A DNA stretch of 52,922 nt. It comes from Clostridia bacterium (GTDB taxonomy: Bacteria > Bacillota > Clostridia > Christensenellales > Christensenellaceae). Within the stretch, counting starts at the first letter, position 1. Each line of letters begins with the position of its first letter. The position numbers and the translations under genes were made by a program. Below, one piece after another: positions 52,504 to 52,922 of this stretch. The notes beneath the pieces were generated by a model. The model saw only the letters and a list, made by a program, of their open reading frames with translations. It was not told where the DNA came from and did not search any database. Location: NCBI GenBank assembly GCA_014805015.1, contig JAAUYQ010000041.1, positions 47,802-100,723 on the forward strand, in the 5' to 3' direction.

Positions 52504-52639
52504 ATTCTCCTACACGGGCACGATATCTATGCTTTTACAATGACTGCGCTGGTGCCGATCTGTCAGTCCCGTATCATGCGTAAAGGCTACCAAGGTACGC
52601 GCAACGAAGAGCATGATTGTCTCCTCGTAATGCATCTTA

Positions 52640-52922
52640 TCACTGGCTGACCGAGACTACACTTCTACAGCGGCCGAGCGTCGTGCCTGAAAGTGCCACA
52701 CTTCGCTCGAAAAACAGCTCTCTTGTCTGCATGCAGTCTCCGCAGATTATCTGCGTCGTAAAACAATCGCCCTGCCCTCCAGTCTTTAAAGCAGGACAGG
52801 GACGTATGTCTGTCACACTGTCAATCTTGAACCGCCAAATTCCGTCCCAGATGATTTCAACAGGCTTAACACGGCTCTGTGAATCAAAGTGCACAACTAC
52901 ATCGACGTATCGCTTTCTCCAC
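52640..52922 (-). CDS. Partial unknown protein at the right edge
   Basis: The frame is open to the window edge and ends at 52640; the visible 93 residues begin RYVDVVVHFDSQSRVKPVEI. WDGIWRFKIDSVTDIRPCPA, ALKTGGQGDCFTTQI and TRELFFERSVALSG suggest a small beta protein of a type seen as uncharacterised genes in Clostridia-like bacteria. The N-terminus lies outside the window. No function can be given. Confidence 0.6.
   Translation of the reverse strand, partial: WRKRYVDVVVHFDSQSRVKPVEIIWDGIWRFKIDSVTDIRPCPALKTGGQGDCFTTQIICGDCMQTRELFFERSVALSGTTLGRCRSVVSVSQ

Overview
The window looks like chromosomal DNA of a moderately GC-rich, low-complexity-envelope Bacillota (Firmicutes) bacterium. The reasons are the rpmG-secE-nusG-rplK-rplA order, a zinc-ribbon L33, PadR/DUF4097 and MacB-type efflux modules, several TTG and GTG starts behind strong GGAGG ribosome binding sites, lipoproteins with Gram-positive style lipoboxes, and no outer-membrane genes. 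I cannot fix the family from the sequence alone.

Layout. 1-4.3 kb: a partial unknown gene running off the left edge, a decayed IS110-type transposase, an AlbA_2/HATPase regulator and a 42-bp tandem repeat. 4.5-7.8 kb: an envelope-stress type cassette (small ORF, PadR regulator, DUF1700-like membrane protein, two DUF4097 proteins). 8-13.6 kb: NmrA-type oxidoreductase, LtrA membrane protein, a secreted dockerin-like protein, and an Rpn/PD-(D/E)XK nuclease whose C-terminal domain is encoded as a separate ORF. 13.7-18.6 kb: an RND efflux pump with a long coiled-coil insertion and its TetR regulator, with a TetR-like operator over the promoter. 18.6-28.3 kb: housekeeping genes: lipoprotein cyclophilin, carAB (carA has no normal start codon), FUSC-like protein, lgt, pncB. 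28.8-30.2 kb: a second Rpn-type nuclease followed by a tandem duplicate of only its C-terminal domain. 30.3-32.7 kb: rpmG-secE-nusG-rplK-rplA. 32.8-36.7 kb (minus strand): argC-argB-argD plus a GNAT acetyltransferase and a small membrane protein. 36.9-40.6 kb: small membrane protein, then a cobalamin riboswitch controlling a btuF-btuC-btuD uptake operon. 40.7 kb: tRNA-Ala(GGC). 40.9-44.1 kb: small unknown genes, a third, divergent Rpn-like gene and an AAA_14/DUF4143 ATPase. 44.1-50.3 kb: a MacA/MacB-type ABC efflux operon divergent from a beta-helix lipoprotein, with a 24-bp palindrome between them. 50.4-52.9 kb: small membrane protein, a PD-(D/E)XK-like protein and a partial gene at the right edge.

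How parts work together. The riboswitch shows that the ABC importer carries cobalamin or another corrinoid. carAB feeds carbamoyl phosphate to arginine and pyrimidine synthesis, and the arg cluster 10 kb away makes ornithine precursors; the GNAT protein overlapping argD is a candidate for the missing acetyl-glutamate step. The most unusual theme is the Rpn loci: two of the three show separately encoded or internally startable C-terminal domains, the layout reported for Rpn toxin/antitoxin genes-within-genes, and one has a duplicated free-standing copy of that domain.
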